Assembly: GCF_030409315.1 (NCBI RefSeq)
Contig: NZ_JAUFPS010000084.1
Span: 1-34,667 of the forward strand
Direction: 5' to 3'
DNA length: 34,667 nt
Origin: Mucilaginibacter flavus
Lineage (GTDB): Bacteria; Bacteroidota; Bacteroidia; Sphingobacteriales; Sphingobacteriaceae
The notes beneath the pieces are model-generated. The model was not told where the DNA came from. It searched no databases and worked only from the letters and a program-made list of their open reading frames with translations. Each line of letters opens with the position of its first letter. Position 1 is the first letter of the stretch. Below, piece after piece: positions 7,132 through 15,633 of the stretch. A program made the position numbers and the translations under genes.

Positions 7132-8028
7132 ATGGTGAATTTAGAGTGGTTCCGCACATTTAAAGCGATTTATGAAACCGGCTCCTTAACCGGCGCTGCC
7201 GAATCGCTGTTTATTTCGCAACCGGGAGTAAGCCTACATTTAAGCTCGTTAGAAAGTTATGTGGGGTATAAACTGTTTGATCGTACATCGCGTAAAATGG
7301 TATCAACCGAGCGGGGTAAAATCCTGTATAATTATGTACAGGAGGCCATCTGCAAATTAGAAGAAGCCGAACGGCATTTTCACAAAAGTACCGAAAGGGA
7401 CGTGCCTACCATTAGCATAGGCATGTGTTTTGAAACTTTCCAGTTTACGCTGGAATCCTACCTGCCCACGCTGCCCTTTAACGTGATCATTAAATTTGGA
7501 GAATACCCCGAAATGCTGGCCGACCTGGATAACGGCATCCTGGATATGATCATCACCCCACAAAAAGGAGATTACAAAGGCCTGGAGTATAAAGCGTTTT
7601 CAAAGGAGCGCCTGGTGGTGCTTGCCGGCGCGCAAACACCCGTAGCGGAATTTAACGATTTGCTGAAAACCAAAGACCTGCCCCGCATACAAGCCTGGCT
7701 AAAAGCCCAAACCTGGTACGGTTCGTCGGGCGATATGGAGCATCTGCGGCGCTTTTGGCATATCAACTTTGGTAAACGCCCCGATTTTAAGCCTAATTTT
7801 ATAGTGCCCAACATGGGCTCCATTATACGTTGCCTAAGCGGCGGCACAGGCATAGCGGTAATTCCCGATTTCCTTTCCAAAAAGGAGCGCGATACCGGTA
7901 ACATTCAGTTGCTGTGGGAAGGGTTTAATATTATCGAAAACACCCTGTACTTCGGCACCCGCAAAAAATCAATCTACGCCAAAGAGATAGCCATGATCCA
8001 GGAGATTTTTGAACGGGAAATGGTATAA
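7132..8028 (+). CDS. LysR family transcriptional regulator
   Basis: A 298-residue LysR-type regulator. Residues 1-62 form the winged helix-turn-helix (FKAIYETGSLTGAAESLF, then SQPGVSLHLSSLE and LFDRTSRKM). A linker helix follows, and from about residue 90 the periplasmic-binding-protein-like effector domain runs to the end. It is transcribed away from the mdaB/ygiN-like pair with a 99-bp shared upstream region, so it most likely regulates them, possibly in response to quinones or another oxidant. The effector is not readable from sequence. A perfect inverted repeat of the GTCATGC family starts 105 bp after its stop. Confidence 0.92.
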   Translation: MVNLEWFRTFKAIYETGSLTGAAESLFISQPGVSLHLSSLESYVGYKLFDRTSRKMVSTERGKILYNYVQEAICKLEEAERHFHKSTERDVPTISIGMCFETFQFTLESYLPTLPFNVIIKFGEYPEMLADLDNGILDMIITPQKGDYKGLEYKAFSKERLVVLAGAQTPVAEFNDLLKTKDLPRIQAWLKAQTWYGSSGDMEHLRRFWHINFGKRPDFKPNFIVPNMGSIIRCLSGGTGIAVIPDFLSKKERDTGNIQLLWEGFNIIENTLYFGTRKKSIYAKEIAMIQEIFEREMV

Positions 8029-8132
8029 GTTATTGTAACGATAACATGTATCAACACTACGCGTGTTTGTTATCTGGTTAAAACTGGATAAATTTGGCGA
8101 AAGATAAGTCGATAGTTGTAATAACTTACTTA

Positions 8133-8226
8133 TGTCATGCCGAACTTGTTTCGGCACCTCATGAGTACGGTTTGCAGTATGTTGGTTACTTGTCCTGTGC
8201 GGTGCCGAAACAAGTTCGGCATGACA
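8133..8226. repeat. Perfect 26-bp inverted repeat, GTCATGC family
   Basis: The left arm (8133-8158, starting TGTCATGCCGAACTTG) and right arm (8201-8226) are exact reverse complements over 26 bases, separated by 42 bases. The element lies between the LysR gene and the acid phosphatase gene. A diverged single arm is at about 5761-5787. Translation of the arm gives the peptide MPKQVRH in a spurious open frame here, so that frame is not a gene. Confidence 0.85.
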
Positions 8227-8262
8227 CTATTTGAATCCTCTATTATCATATGCTAACCCCTC

Positions 8263-9069
8263 ATGAAAAAAAGCCTCATCTACCTAATTCCCGTTTTTCT
8301 AATCAGCGCCTGCGCCTCAACAAAAAACACAACGGTAAGCAATGCCACCTCTATCGCCAATAATGGTAAAGCCTGGGCTTCCATCTGGCAGCAGCGGGCG
8401 GCGGAGTATAAAGCTTTATGCTTCCAGGCTTATAATATTGCTAAACTGCGGGTTGATGAAGCGGTTAAAAACCCGGGTGATAAACCATTGGCTATTGTGA
8501 CGGATATTGATGAAACTTTGTTAGATAATAGTCCGTACGATGCAGATCGAGCTATGAAAAACCTGGAATACTCAGATGCAACATGGAAACAATGGACGGA
8601 CAAGGCCATTGCAGATACCGTGCCTGGCGCGCCGGCATTTTTCAAGTACGCGGCATCAAAAGGCGTTACCGTGTTTTATATCACCAATCGCAATGAAAAC
8701 GAGCGGGCATCTACCTTAAAAAATCTGCAACTGTATGGTTTGCCCTTTGCCGACGACGCGCACCTGCAGCTAAAAACTACCACATCGAGCAAAGAGGCTC
8801 GCAGGCTCAATGTTTTAAAAACGCATAACATCATTATGCTTTGCGGCGATAACCTGCCCGATTTTGATGTGCTGTATGATAATCACCCATCAGAAGAAAG
8901 CAGGATTGCTACCACCCAAAAGTTGGAAAAAGAATTTGGCAGCAAATATATTGTGATCCCGAATCCATCATACGGCGATTTTGAAGGCGCGCTGTTTCAG
9001 TTTAATTATAAGCTTACCAACGCGCAAAAAGACTCCGTTATCAAAGCCAAAATCAAGACGGATAAGTAA
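8263..9069 (+). CDS. Class C acid phosphatase, lipoprotein e(P4)-like 5'-nucleotidase
   Basis: A 268-residue lipoprotein. The signal ends at lipobox LISAC with Cys17. The HAD-superfamily motif DIDET (residues 81-85) carries the nucleophile Asp81 and acid/base Asp83, which marks class C phosphatases such as Haemophilus e(P4). Further motifs are FYITNRNE near residue 140 (the motif II region) and MLCGDNLPDFD near residue 197, with its acidic metal site. The length fits the family. These enzymes remove phosphate from nucleotides (NMN, AMP) at the outer membrane, feeding nucleoside or NAD precursor uptake. It stands alone between two repeat or promoter regions, with no obvious partner. Confidence 0.92.
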   Translation: MKKSLIYLIPVFLISACASTKNTTVSNATSIANNGKAWASIWQQRAAEYKALCFQAYNIAKLRVDEAVKNPGDKPLAIVTDIDETLLDNSPYDADRAMKNLEYSDATWKQWTDKAIADTVPGAPAFFKYAASKGVTVFYITNRNENERASTLKNLQLYGLPFADDAHLQLKTTTSSKEARRLNVLKTHNIIMLCGDNLPDFDVLYDNHPSEESRIATTQKLEKEFGSKYIVIPNPSYGDFEGALFQFNYKLTNAQKDSVIKAKIKTDK

Positions 9070-9150
9070 GTTTTTGCTGTGCACTTTGAGCATTTAATAG
9101 CTGCCATTGTGTTTTTTTGACACTTATGGTATATATTTGACATTTAATTG

Positions 9151-9279
9151 ATGCCCGCAAAAAACTTGCCCCATAAAATATGTCCCGTTTGTCAAAGGCC
9201 TTTTAGCTGGCGTAAAAAGTGGGAAAAGTGTTGGGATGATGTCAAATATTGCAGCGAACGATGCAGAAGAAGCAAATAA
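9151..9279 (+). CDS. DUF2256 domain small zinc-ribbon-like protein
   Basis: A 42-residue gene easily missed by length filters. It begins MPAKNLPHKICPVCQRPF, continues with WRKKWEKCW, and ends YCSERCRR. The four key cysteines are the CPVC pair (11, 14) and Cys34 and Cys38 of YCSERC, with Cys27 between them, the layout of DUF2256, a tiny putative zinc-binding family. It lies 48 bp upstream of the cryptochrome gene on the same strand. As I recall, DUF2256 genes often sit next to photolyase/cryptochrome genes in other bacteria, so the pairing supports both calls. Its biochemical role is unknown. A TATATTTG element at 9132-9139 could be its promoter -7 box. Confidence 0.85.
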   Translation: MPAKNLPHKICPVCQRPFSWRKKWEKCWDDVKYCSERCRRSK

Positions 9280-9327
9280 GTTGCAAATTTGTGATCTGCG
9301 TTAATAAAGTTAACTCCCTGTTTAACT

Positions 9328-10632
9328 ATGAGTGATAGAACGATTCTGGTTTGGTTTAGGAATGATTTACGGATACATGATAACGAGATATTGTTAGAAG
9401 CTGTGCGTAAAGCTGATAAAGTACTGCCGGTATATTGTTTTGATCCTTATTATTTTCAGCAAACTACAACTGGCACAAGCAAAACAGGAAGTTTCAGAGC
9501 TCGTTTTTTATTAGAAGCCGTTGCCGATTTGCGTAAAAACCTGCAGACCTATGGTGCCGAGCTCATCATCCGCACCGGTAGCCCGGCCGAAATTATCCCC
9601 CAGCTTGCCGAGCAGTACCAGGTAAATGAAGTTTACCATCACCGGGAGGTAGCTTACGAGGAAACCGAAATATCTGAACAGGTAGAGGCGGCCCTTTGGA
9701 AAATGAGGCTTAACCTGAAGCATTTTATAGGTCACACCCTTTACCATAAAGAAGATTTGCCTTTCCCAATCAAAGATATCCCCGATAGTTTCGCGGTGTT
9801 CAAGAAAAAGGTAGAGCGGGATAGTAATGTAAGGCCATGCGTGCCGACACCCGGGCAGATCATCACCCCAACAATTACCGATGCAGGCGAACTGCCAACG
9901 CTTGAACAATTGGGTTTAACCAACCCTATTGATGATGCGCGGGCCACAAACTATTTTCAGGGTGGCGAAACCGCGGCCCTGGTGCAACTACACAATTTCT
10001 TTTCCAAAGGCGACCTCGCTGTAAAAGGCAAAGGGCGCAATGGTGTTATCAATAACAATACTTCTAAATTATCGCCCTGGCTTGCGGTAGGCTGTATTTC
10101 GCCAAGGCAGGTTTACTGGGAAATTTTTAAACACCAAAATGGTAACGCCCAAAGTGGCATGTTGAAGCTGGAACTGCTATGGCGCGATTATTTTAGGTTC
10201 ATGTTTAAAAAACATGGTCAAAAGTTCATCAAAGCCAAAAACGAACTTGAAGAGCTACCAGCCGATAACTCCGAGGCTTTTGAAACCTGGGCTGCTGCCA
10301 AAACTGGTGTAGCCTTTGTTGATGCCTGTATGCACGAGTTAAATGCTACAGGTTACATCTGTAACCAATGTCGCCAAATTGTGGCTACTTACCTGGTACA
10401 TGAGCTTAAAGCTGACTGGACAAAAGGTGCTGCCTACTTTGAAGAAAAACTGATAGACTACTCGCCCGCCAGCAACTGGGGCAACTGGGCCTTTATAGCC
10501 GGCGTAAACGATGCCAAAGAAAGCAAATACACCATTGCCGCCATCCCCACAAAAGAACAGGAAGCCAAAAGCGATTTTGTTGCTACCTGGCAAGCATCTA
10601 AAGATGCGGCAGGGGATTTGGTAGGGGTGTGA
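9328..10632 (+). CDS. DASH-family cryptochrome / photolyase
   Basis: A 434-residue flavoprotein. The N-terminal alpha/beta antenna domain spans about 5-130 (ILVWFRNDLRIHDNE, VLPVYCFDPYYF). The FAD-binding helical domain follows, with LLWRDYFRFMFKKHG near residue 285 and the conserved DACMHELNATGYICNQCRQ and SPASNWGNWAFIAGV segments. The GSFRARFLLEAVADLR segment and the NQCRQ spelling in place of the HNRVRM of CPD photolyases are typical of Cry-DASH. These proteins repair cyclobutane dimers in single-stranded DNA and may sense blue light. It follows DUF2256 and probably shares its transcript. A separate CPD photolyase lies about 20 kb away in this window. Confidence 0.9.
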   Translation: MSDRTILVWFRNDLRIHDNEILLEAVRKADKVLPVYCFDPYYFQQTTTGTSKTGSFRARFLLEAVADLRKNLQTYGAELIIRTGSPAEIIPQLAEQYQVNEVYHHREVAYEETEISEQVEAALWKMRLNLKHFIGHTLYHKEDLPFPIKDIPDSFAVFKKKVERDSNVRPCVPTPGQIITPTITDAGELPTLEQLGLTNPIDDARATNYFQGGETAALVQLHNFFSKGDLAVKGKGRNGVINNNTSKLSPWLAVGCISPRQVYWEIFKHQNGNAQSGMLKLELLWRDYFRFMFKKHGQKFIKAKNELEELPADNSEAFETWAAAKTGVAFVDACMHELNATGYICNQCRQIVATYLVHELKADWTKGAAYFEEKLIDYSPASNWGNWAFIAGVNDAKESKYTIAAIPTKEQEAKSDFVATWQASKDAAGDLVGV

Positions 10633-10659
10633 GAATGAATAATTAGTTAAACAAAGTTA

Positions 10660-10866
10660 TCACCACTCCCTTTCCTGATCCAGGTATTCGTCAATTTTGA
10701 CGACACTCCAGATTGATGATCCTAAGCCAGATATAGACGATAGCTTGAAGTTTTTTTTCTTTGCCGATTTTTGAATCATTAACGTAAGTTGATTGAAAAG
10801 CCTCCTTTGATCCCGTTTATCAAGTCGTTTAATTTGTAATAAGAGGTAGTTTACGCTTAAATTCAT
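10660..10866 (-). CDS. Small antitoxin-like protein, orphan
   Basis: A 68-residue protein. The second half reads KLSSISGLGSSIWSVVKIDE and continues YLDQEREW. This resembles the C-terminal toxin-wrapping tail of DUF2281 or VapB-like antitoxins in Bacteroidota (glycine-containing turn, IW, DEY, closing EREW). The N-terminal half is helical and basic (LQIKRLDKRDQRRLFNQL), possibly for dimerisation. No PIN-domain or other toxin gene is next to it: only 27 bp separate its stop from the cryptochrome stop, and upstream is the sucA promoter region. It is therefore an orphan antitoxin, or a small protein of other function. A decent AGAG ribosome-binding stretch precedes the ATG. Confidence 0.5.
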   Translation of the reverse strand: MNLSVNYLLLQIKRLDKRDQRRLFNQLTLMIQKSAKKKNFKLSSISGLGSSIWSVVKIDEYLDQEREW

Positions 10867-11056
10867 CTCTATTTAATAAAAATAATAATTTCTTACTCCA
10901 AAAACTAAAATATTCATAATAGATATTGCGATCGATTGCGTTTATCGAATTTAAGTATTTAAAATCATGAAATATTCCGTTAAAATTGGAGATTAGCGCC
11001 TGTTTTTCAAATTAATTTCTTTGCAATTAATTATGTAGTATATACACCTATATGCT

Positions 11057-11064
11057 TACTTTTG
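11057..11064 (+). promoter_or_regulatory. Putative -7 element of the sucAB operon
   Basis: TACTTTTG matches TAnnTTTG and ends 24 bases before the ATG at 11089. The AT-rich 190 bases upstream (10867-11056) hold no gene. No clear -33 TTTG lies at the usual 19-21 base spacing; TTATG at 11031 is the nearest. The TTG at 11062 that opens the reading frame is part of this element and is not the start codon. Confidence 0.45.
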
Positions 11065-11088
11065 TACCGTTTTAAAGATCATTTTCAC

Positions 11089-13905
11089 ATGGATCGTCTT
11101 AATTATATCAATAGCGGCAACGCAGACTACATCAATTCCTTATACGAAAGCTATAAACAGGACCCCGAATCGGTTGATTTTGGCTGGCAAAAGTTTTTTG
11201 AAGGCTTTGAATTTAATATAACCACAAACGCGGCGGCTGCAACTACCACAGCTGTAGATGGCAAAACACAGGAGCACTTTTTAAAAGAAATTAAAGTGCT
11301 CAATATGATAGATGGGTACCGGTCGCGCGGTCACTTATTTGCCAAAACTAACCCTGTGCGCGAGCGTCGTCACTATTTTCCTGGTAAAGACCTTGATACT
11401 TTTGGTTTAAGCGATGCCGACCTTGATACCGTGTTTAACTCTGGTGTTGAAGTTGGTTTGGGCGCGGCCAAATTACGCGATATACGCCAGCTGTTAGAAG
11501 ATACTTATTGCCAGGCCATCGGTGCCGAATACAAATACATCCGCAATCCCATTAAAATTAAATGGTTTGAGGATAGGATGGAAAGCAAACGCAATACGCC
11601 TTCTTTCACCCTGGATGAAAAGAAGTCAATGCTTAACAAGCTTAACGAAGCCGTTACTTTCGAAAACTTTTTAGGCACCAAGTTTTTGGGCCAGAAACGT
11701 TTCTCATTAGAAGGCGCAGAAGCGCTGATCCCTTCTATGGATTCGGTTATAAAAAAAGGTGCCGATCTGGGTATCGAGGAGTTCATTATCGGGATGGCTC
11801 ACCGTGGCAGGTTAAACGTGCTTACCAACATCATGGAGAAAACCTATAAAGAGGTGTTCTCTGAGTTTGAAGGCAAAAACTTTGATTCTGAATCACCTTT
11901 TGGTGGCGACGTTAAATACCACTTAGGTTTTTCTACCGACGTTACTACATCAAACGGTAAAAAAGTACACTTAAGTCTTTGTCCTAACCCATCGCACTTA
12001 GAGGCGGTCGACCCGGTTGTAGAGGGTATCACCCGTTCAAAAATCGACTTTAAATACAATGGCGATCATTCTAAAATAGCCCCGATATTGATCCATGGTG
12101 ATGCATCAGTTGCAGGCCAGGGTATTGTTTACGAAGTTTTACAAATGGAAAAACTGGATGGCTACCGCACAGGCGGCACCATTCACCTGGTTATCAATAA
12201 CCAGATAGGTTTTACCACCAACTATAAAGATGCCCGTTCAAGTACTTATTGTACCGATGTGGCAAAAACAGTATTATCGCCGGTTTTCCACGTAAATGGT
12301 GACGACGTTGAAGCTTTGGCTTACGTTGTTAACCTGGCTATGGAGTACAGGCAGGTATTTAACGAGGACGTGTTTATTGATATCCTGTGCTACCGCCGTT
12401 ATGGTCACAACGAGGCTGATGAGCCAAAGTTCACCCAGCCCCTGTTGTACAAAGCTATTGAAGCGCATCCCAATCCGCTTAAAATCTACAACCAGAAATT
12501 GATTGCAGAAGGCAGTATTGATGGCGAGTACCTTAAAGGAATTGAGAAAGCGTTTAAAGACGAATTGCAGCAAAAACTGGATGAGTCAAAATCTGAAGAC
12601 AGATTTACCGATACCATCGCCATGTTTGAAGGCGCCTGGAGCGGGTTGCATTTAGCCAGCCATAAAGAGTTTGTTAAAGCTATTGACACTTCGGTTCCCG
12701 AAGATGAATTGTTGGCTATTGGTAACTGTATTACCATACTGCCAACAGGTAAAGAGTTTTTCAAAAAAATAGAAAAACTATTTGAAGACCGCAAAGCCAT
12801 GGTGAATGATACCAAAGTATTTGACTGGGCCATGGGCGAATTGCTGGCTTATGGTACTTTGTTAAAAGATGGTCACCCGATAAGGCTAAGTGGAGAGGAT
12901 GTTAAACGCGGTACTTTCTCGCACCGTCACGCGGTATTAACCCTTGCCGATTCTGAAGATGAATATACGCCTTTAGCTACCATTGAAACAGAAGCAAAAC
13001 TGAGTATTTACAACTCGTTGTTATCTGAATATGGTGTTTTAGGTTTTGAATATGGTTACGCTTTGGCTAATCCTAATGCTTTGACTATTTGGGAAGCCCA
13101 GTTTGGTGATTTCTTTAACGGTGCGCAAATTATAGTTGACCAATACATTGCCAGTGCCGAAACTAAATGGCAGCGTGGTAATGGTTTGGTAATGTTATTA
13201 CCGCACGGTTATGAAGGCCAGGGACCGGAGCATTCATCTGCGCGTGTTGAGCGCTTTATGGAGCTTTGTGCCGATGACAACATCCAGGTAGCAAATTGTA
13301 CTACCCCGGCCAACTTCTTCCATATATTAAGGAGGCAGATGCACCGCGACTTCCGCAAGCCATTGATCATCTTTACACCAAAGAGTTTATTGCGTAGCCC
13401 TAAATGCGTATCGCCTATTGAGGACTTTACCAATGGCAAATTCCATGAGCTAATTGATGATACCTACGCCGATCCTAAAAAAGTAAAACGCGTATTACTA
13501 TGTACCGGTAAAGTTTATTACGATTTGTTGGATAAACAACAAACCGATAAACGCAAGGATGTAGCCATTGTACGTATTGAACAATTGTATCCAACCCCGG
13601 TTACACAGATATTAAAAGTAAAAGCCAAATACGAAAAAGCTACCGAATTTATCTGGGTACAGGAAGAGCCCGAAAATATGGGGGCATGGCCATACATATG
13701 CCGTAAATTCCATAATGATACGGTAATAAACTTAAATGTAATATCACGTAACGAAGGCAGTAGTACTGCAACTGGTTTCGCCAAGCAGCATGCCGCGCAA
13801 CAGGCCTACATTGTTTCAAAAGCATTTGAAGCACCTGCAGGCAAAGTGGTAAAAGAAGCGATAAAAAAGACAACAAAAAAAATGGCTGATGCCGGAGCGG
13901 ATTGA
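11089..13905 (+). CDS. sucA: 2-oxoglutarate dehydrogenase E1 component
   Basis: A 938-residue thiamine-diphosphate enzyme, close to the 933 of E. coli SucA. It decarboxylates 2-oxoglutarate and passes the succinyl group to the E2 lipoyl domain in the TCA cycle. I start at ATG 11089 (MDRLNYINSGNADYINSLY), which matches the conserved E1o opening with its E2-binding segment. The frame continues upstream only through TTG inside the promoter. Landmarks are the GYRSRGHLFAKTNP segment, AHRGRLNVL with His238, the TPP and magnesium region around the GDASVAGQGIVYE segment, YRRYGHNEADEP, and the pyrimidine-binding half near HGYEGQGPEHSSARVERF. The sucB gene follows after 102 bp and shares the terminator, forming an operon. 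The E3 gene is not in the window. Confidence 0.97.
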   Translation: MDRLNYINSGNADYINSLYESYKQDPESVDFGWQKFFEGFEFNITTNAAAATTTAVDGKTQEHFLKEIKVLNMIDGYRSRGHLFAKTNPVRERRHYFPGKDLDTFGLSDADLDTVFNSGVEVGLGAAKLRDIRQLLEDTYCQAIGAEYKYIRNPIKIKWFEDRMESKRNTPSFTLDEKKSMLNKLNEAVTFENFLGTKFLGQKRFSLEGAEALIPSMDSVIKKGADLGIEEFIIGMAHRGRLNVLTNIMEKTYKEVFSEFEGKNFDSESPFGGDVKYHLGFSTDVTTSNGKKVHLSLCPNPSHLEAVDPVVEGITRSKIDFKYNGDHSKIAPILIHGDASVAGQGIVYEVLQMEKLDGYRTGGTIHLVINNQIGFTTNYKDARSSTYCTDVAKTVLSPVFHVNGDDVEALAYVVNLAMEYRQVFNEDVFIDILCYRRYGHNEADEPKFTQPLLYKAIEAHPNPLKIYNQKLIAEGSIDGEYLKGIEKAFKDELQQKLDESKSEDRFTDTIAMFEGAWSGLHLASHKEFVKAIDTSVPEDELLAIGNCITILPTGKEFFKKIEKLFEDRKAMVNDTKVFDWAMGELLAYGTLLKDGHPIRLSGEDVKRGTFSHRHAVLTLADSEDEYTPLATIETEAKLSIYNSLLSEYGVLGFEYGYALANPNALTIWEAQFGDFFNGAQIIVDQYIASAETKWQRGNGLVMLLPHGYEGQGPEHSSARVERFMELCADDNIQVANCTTPANFFHILRRQMHRDFRKPLIIFTPKSLLRSPKCVSPIEDFTNGKFHELIDDTYADPKKVKRVLLCTGKVYYDLLDKQQTDKRKDVAIVRIEQLYPTPVTQILKVKAKYEKATEFIWVQEEPENMGAWPYICRKFHNDTVINLNVISRNEGSSTATGFAKQHAAQQAYIVSKAFEAPAGKVVKEAIKKTTKKMADAGAD

Positions 13906-14007
13906 TTAAGGTAGTAGGTTTTACGTGGTACGTTATACGTTACCATGCAAAACATGCAACTTAAAACGTTTAACGTATTACCATTTAAAAATATACAACA
14001 CTATAAT
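13906..14007. repeat. sucA-sucB spacer with TACGTTATACGTT-like repeats
   Basis: This 102-bp spacer holds clustered units built on ACGT (TTTTACGTGGTACG, TTATACGTTACC, AAAACGTTTAACGTATTACC). The last is roughly the reverse complement of the earlier ones, so the spacer can fold on itself. An open frame through it joins sucB in phase, but no conserved residues lie there. The sucB ATG is at 14008. Confidence 0.4.
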
Positions 14008-15582
14008 ATGAGTTTAGCGATCAAAGTTCCGCCGGTGGGCGAATCAATTACTGAAGTAACCCTATCGAGCTGGAAAAAAAAGGATGGCGATCACGTGGAA
14101 ATGGATGAGGTTATTGCCGAATTAGAATCGGATAAGGCCACTTTTGAATTAACTGCCGAAAAAGCAGGTGTTTTAAAAACTGTTGCCAACGAAGGCGATG
14201 TTTTAGCTATTGGCGCTGTAGTTGCCAATATTGAAGAAGGCGGCGCTGCTGCATCTGCACCTGCCGCTCAACCACAAGCCGAAGTTGCGGCCACAGCGCC
14301 TGCACCTGTTGCTGCCGCTGCGCCGGTTGCTACGCCTGCACCTGCTGCAGGTGGTGCTTCTTTAGAAATTAAAGTGCCAACCGTAGGTGAATCAATCACA
14401 GAGGTTACTTTATCACGCTGGATTAAAAAAGATGGCGATGCCGTTGAAATGGACGAAGCCATTGCCGAACTGGAATCAGACAAAGCTACTTTTGAACTTA
14501 CCGCCGAAAAAGCCGGTGTACTAAAAACCATAGCCAAAGAAGGCGATGTGTTGCCAATTGGTGCCGTTGTTTGCACTATTGAAGGTGTTGGCGCTACCGC
14601 CGCGTCTATCCCGGTTACCCAGGCTGTTGTTAACGCTGCTGATGAATCTCCACGCGGAGGTGCCGCTGTTACTGCCGCCGGAGGCGTTACTTACGCGTCG
14701 GGCACACCGTCACCTGCCGCTGCTAAAATTTTAGCGGAAAAAGGTGTCGACCCTAAAGGTGTAAATGGTACTGGTGTTGATGGTCGTATCACTAAAGGAG
14801 ATGCGCTTGGTGCACAAGCCGCTCCTGCCGCCAAACCTGCTGCTGCTCCAACTCCTGCTGCCGCGCCTGTTGCTGCTGGCGAGCGTAGCGAAAAACGCGA
14901 GAAAATGACTTCGTTGCGTAAAACAGTTGCCAAACGTTTGGTAGCTGTTAAAAATGAAACCGCCATGCTAACTACCTTTAACGAGGTAGATATGCAGCCA
15001 ATTATGGAACTGCGCGGTAAATACAAAGATAAATTTAAAGAGAAACACGGTGTAGGCTTAGGCTTCATGTCGTTCTTCACCAAGGCGGTTACCGAGGCGC
15101 TGAAAGATTGGCCTGCTGTTAATGCCCGTATTGAAGGCGAAGAGATCATTTACAGTAACTACGCTGATGTATCTATCGCCGTATCAGCTCCTAAAGGCTT
15201 GGTTGTTCCCGTGATTCGTAATGCCGATAGCATGAGCCTTGCCGAAATTGAAAAAGCCATTGTGGTTTTAGCAGGCAAAGCCCGCGAAAACAAACTGACT
15301 ATCCCCGAAATGACCGGTGGTACATTCACCATCACCAACGGTGGTGTGTTTGGTTCCATGATGTCAACCCCAATCTTAAATTCGCCACAATCGGCTATTT
15401 TGGGCATGCACAACATTATTGAGCGCCCTGTTGCCGTAAATGGACAAGTAGTGATCCGCCCGATGATGTACCTGGCCCTGTCATATGATCACCGCATCAT
15501 TGACGGTCGCGAGTCTGTAAGCTTCCTGGTACGTGTAAAACAATTACTGGAAGATCCTGCAAGATTACTGTTAGGAGTTTAA
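14008..15582 (+). CDS. sucB: 2-oxoglutarate dehydrogenase E2 (dihydrolipoyl succinyltransferase), two lipoyl domains
   Basis: A 524-residue acyltransferase, longer than the roughly 405 of E. coli SucB because it has two lipoyl domains. Lipoyl domain 1 covers 2-78 with Lys43 in ESDKATFEL. Domain 2 covers about 118-194 with Lys159 in the same motif. An Ala/Pro-rich linker precedes each following domain. The E1/E3-binding domain (SPAAAKILAEKGVDP, GRITKGD) is near 230-270, and the catalytic domain runs to the end with the active-site motif SYDHRIIDG (His495, Asp499). The start at 14008 opens directly into domain 1 (MSLAIKVPPVGESITE). The 21 residues upstream in the frame come from a repeat-rich spacer. 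It transfers succinyl groups from lipoate to CoA. Confidence 0.96.
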   Translation: MSLAIKVPPVGESITEVTLSSWKKKDGDHVEMDEVIAELESDKATFELTAEKAGVLKTVANEGDVLAIGAVVANIEEGGAAASAPAAQPQAEVAATAPAPVAAAAPVATPAPAAGGASLEIKVPTVGESITEVTLSRWIKKDGDAVEMDEAIAELESDKATFELTAEKAGVLKTIAKEGDVLPIGAVVCTIEGVGATAASIPVTQAVVNAADESPRGGAAVTAAGGVTYASGTPSPAAAKILAEKGVDPKGVNGTGVDGRITKGDALGAQAAPAAKPAAAPTPAAAPVAAGERSEKREKMTSLRKTVAKRLVAVKNETAMLTTFNEVDMQPIMELRGKYKDKFKEKHGVGLGFMSFFTKAVTEALKDWPAVNARIEGEEIIYSNYADVSIAVSAPKGLVVPVIRNADSMSLAEIEKAIVVLAGKARENKLTIPEMTGGTFTITNGGVFGSMMSTPILNSPQSAILGMHNIIERPVAVNGQVVIRPMMYLALSYDHRIIDGRESVSFLVRVKQLLEDPARLLLGV

Positions 15583-15605
15583 TTACTCTTTCTATACCAT
15601 ATTTG

Positions 15606-15633
15606 AAAGCCCGGCGAAAGCCGGGCTTTTTTT
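15606..15633 (+). terminator. Rho-independent terminator of sucAB
   Basis: AAAGCCCGGC (15606-15615) pairs with GCCGGGCTTT (15620-15629) around a GAAA tetraloop, followed by a T run to 15633. It begins 23 bases after the sucB stop. Confidence 0.95.

Noticed and set aside
7969..8157. 62-codon minus-strand frame beginning MPKQVRHD
   Set aside because: Its start is the translated GTCATGC repeat arm and the rest lies over the LysR gene end. It is a known style of spurious frame.
10660..10866. Complete toxin-antitoxin pair
   Set aside because: There is no adjacent frame for a toxin. Only the antitoxin-like gene is present.
11062..11088. Upstream TTG start for sucA
   Set aside because: The TTG is inside a TAnnTTTG promoter box. 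ATG 11089 matches the conserved E1 N-terminus.
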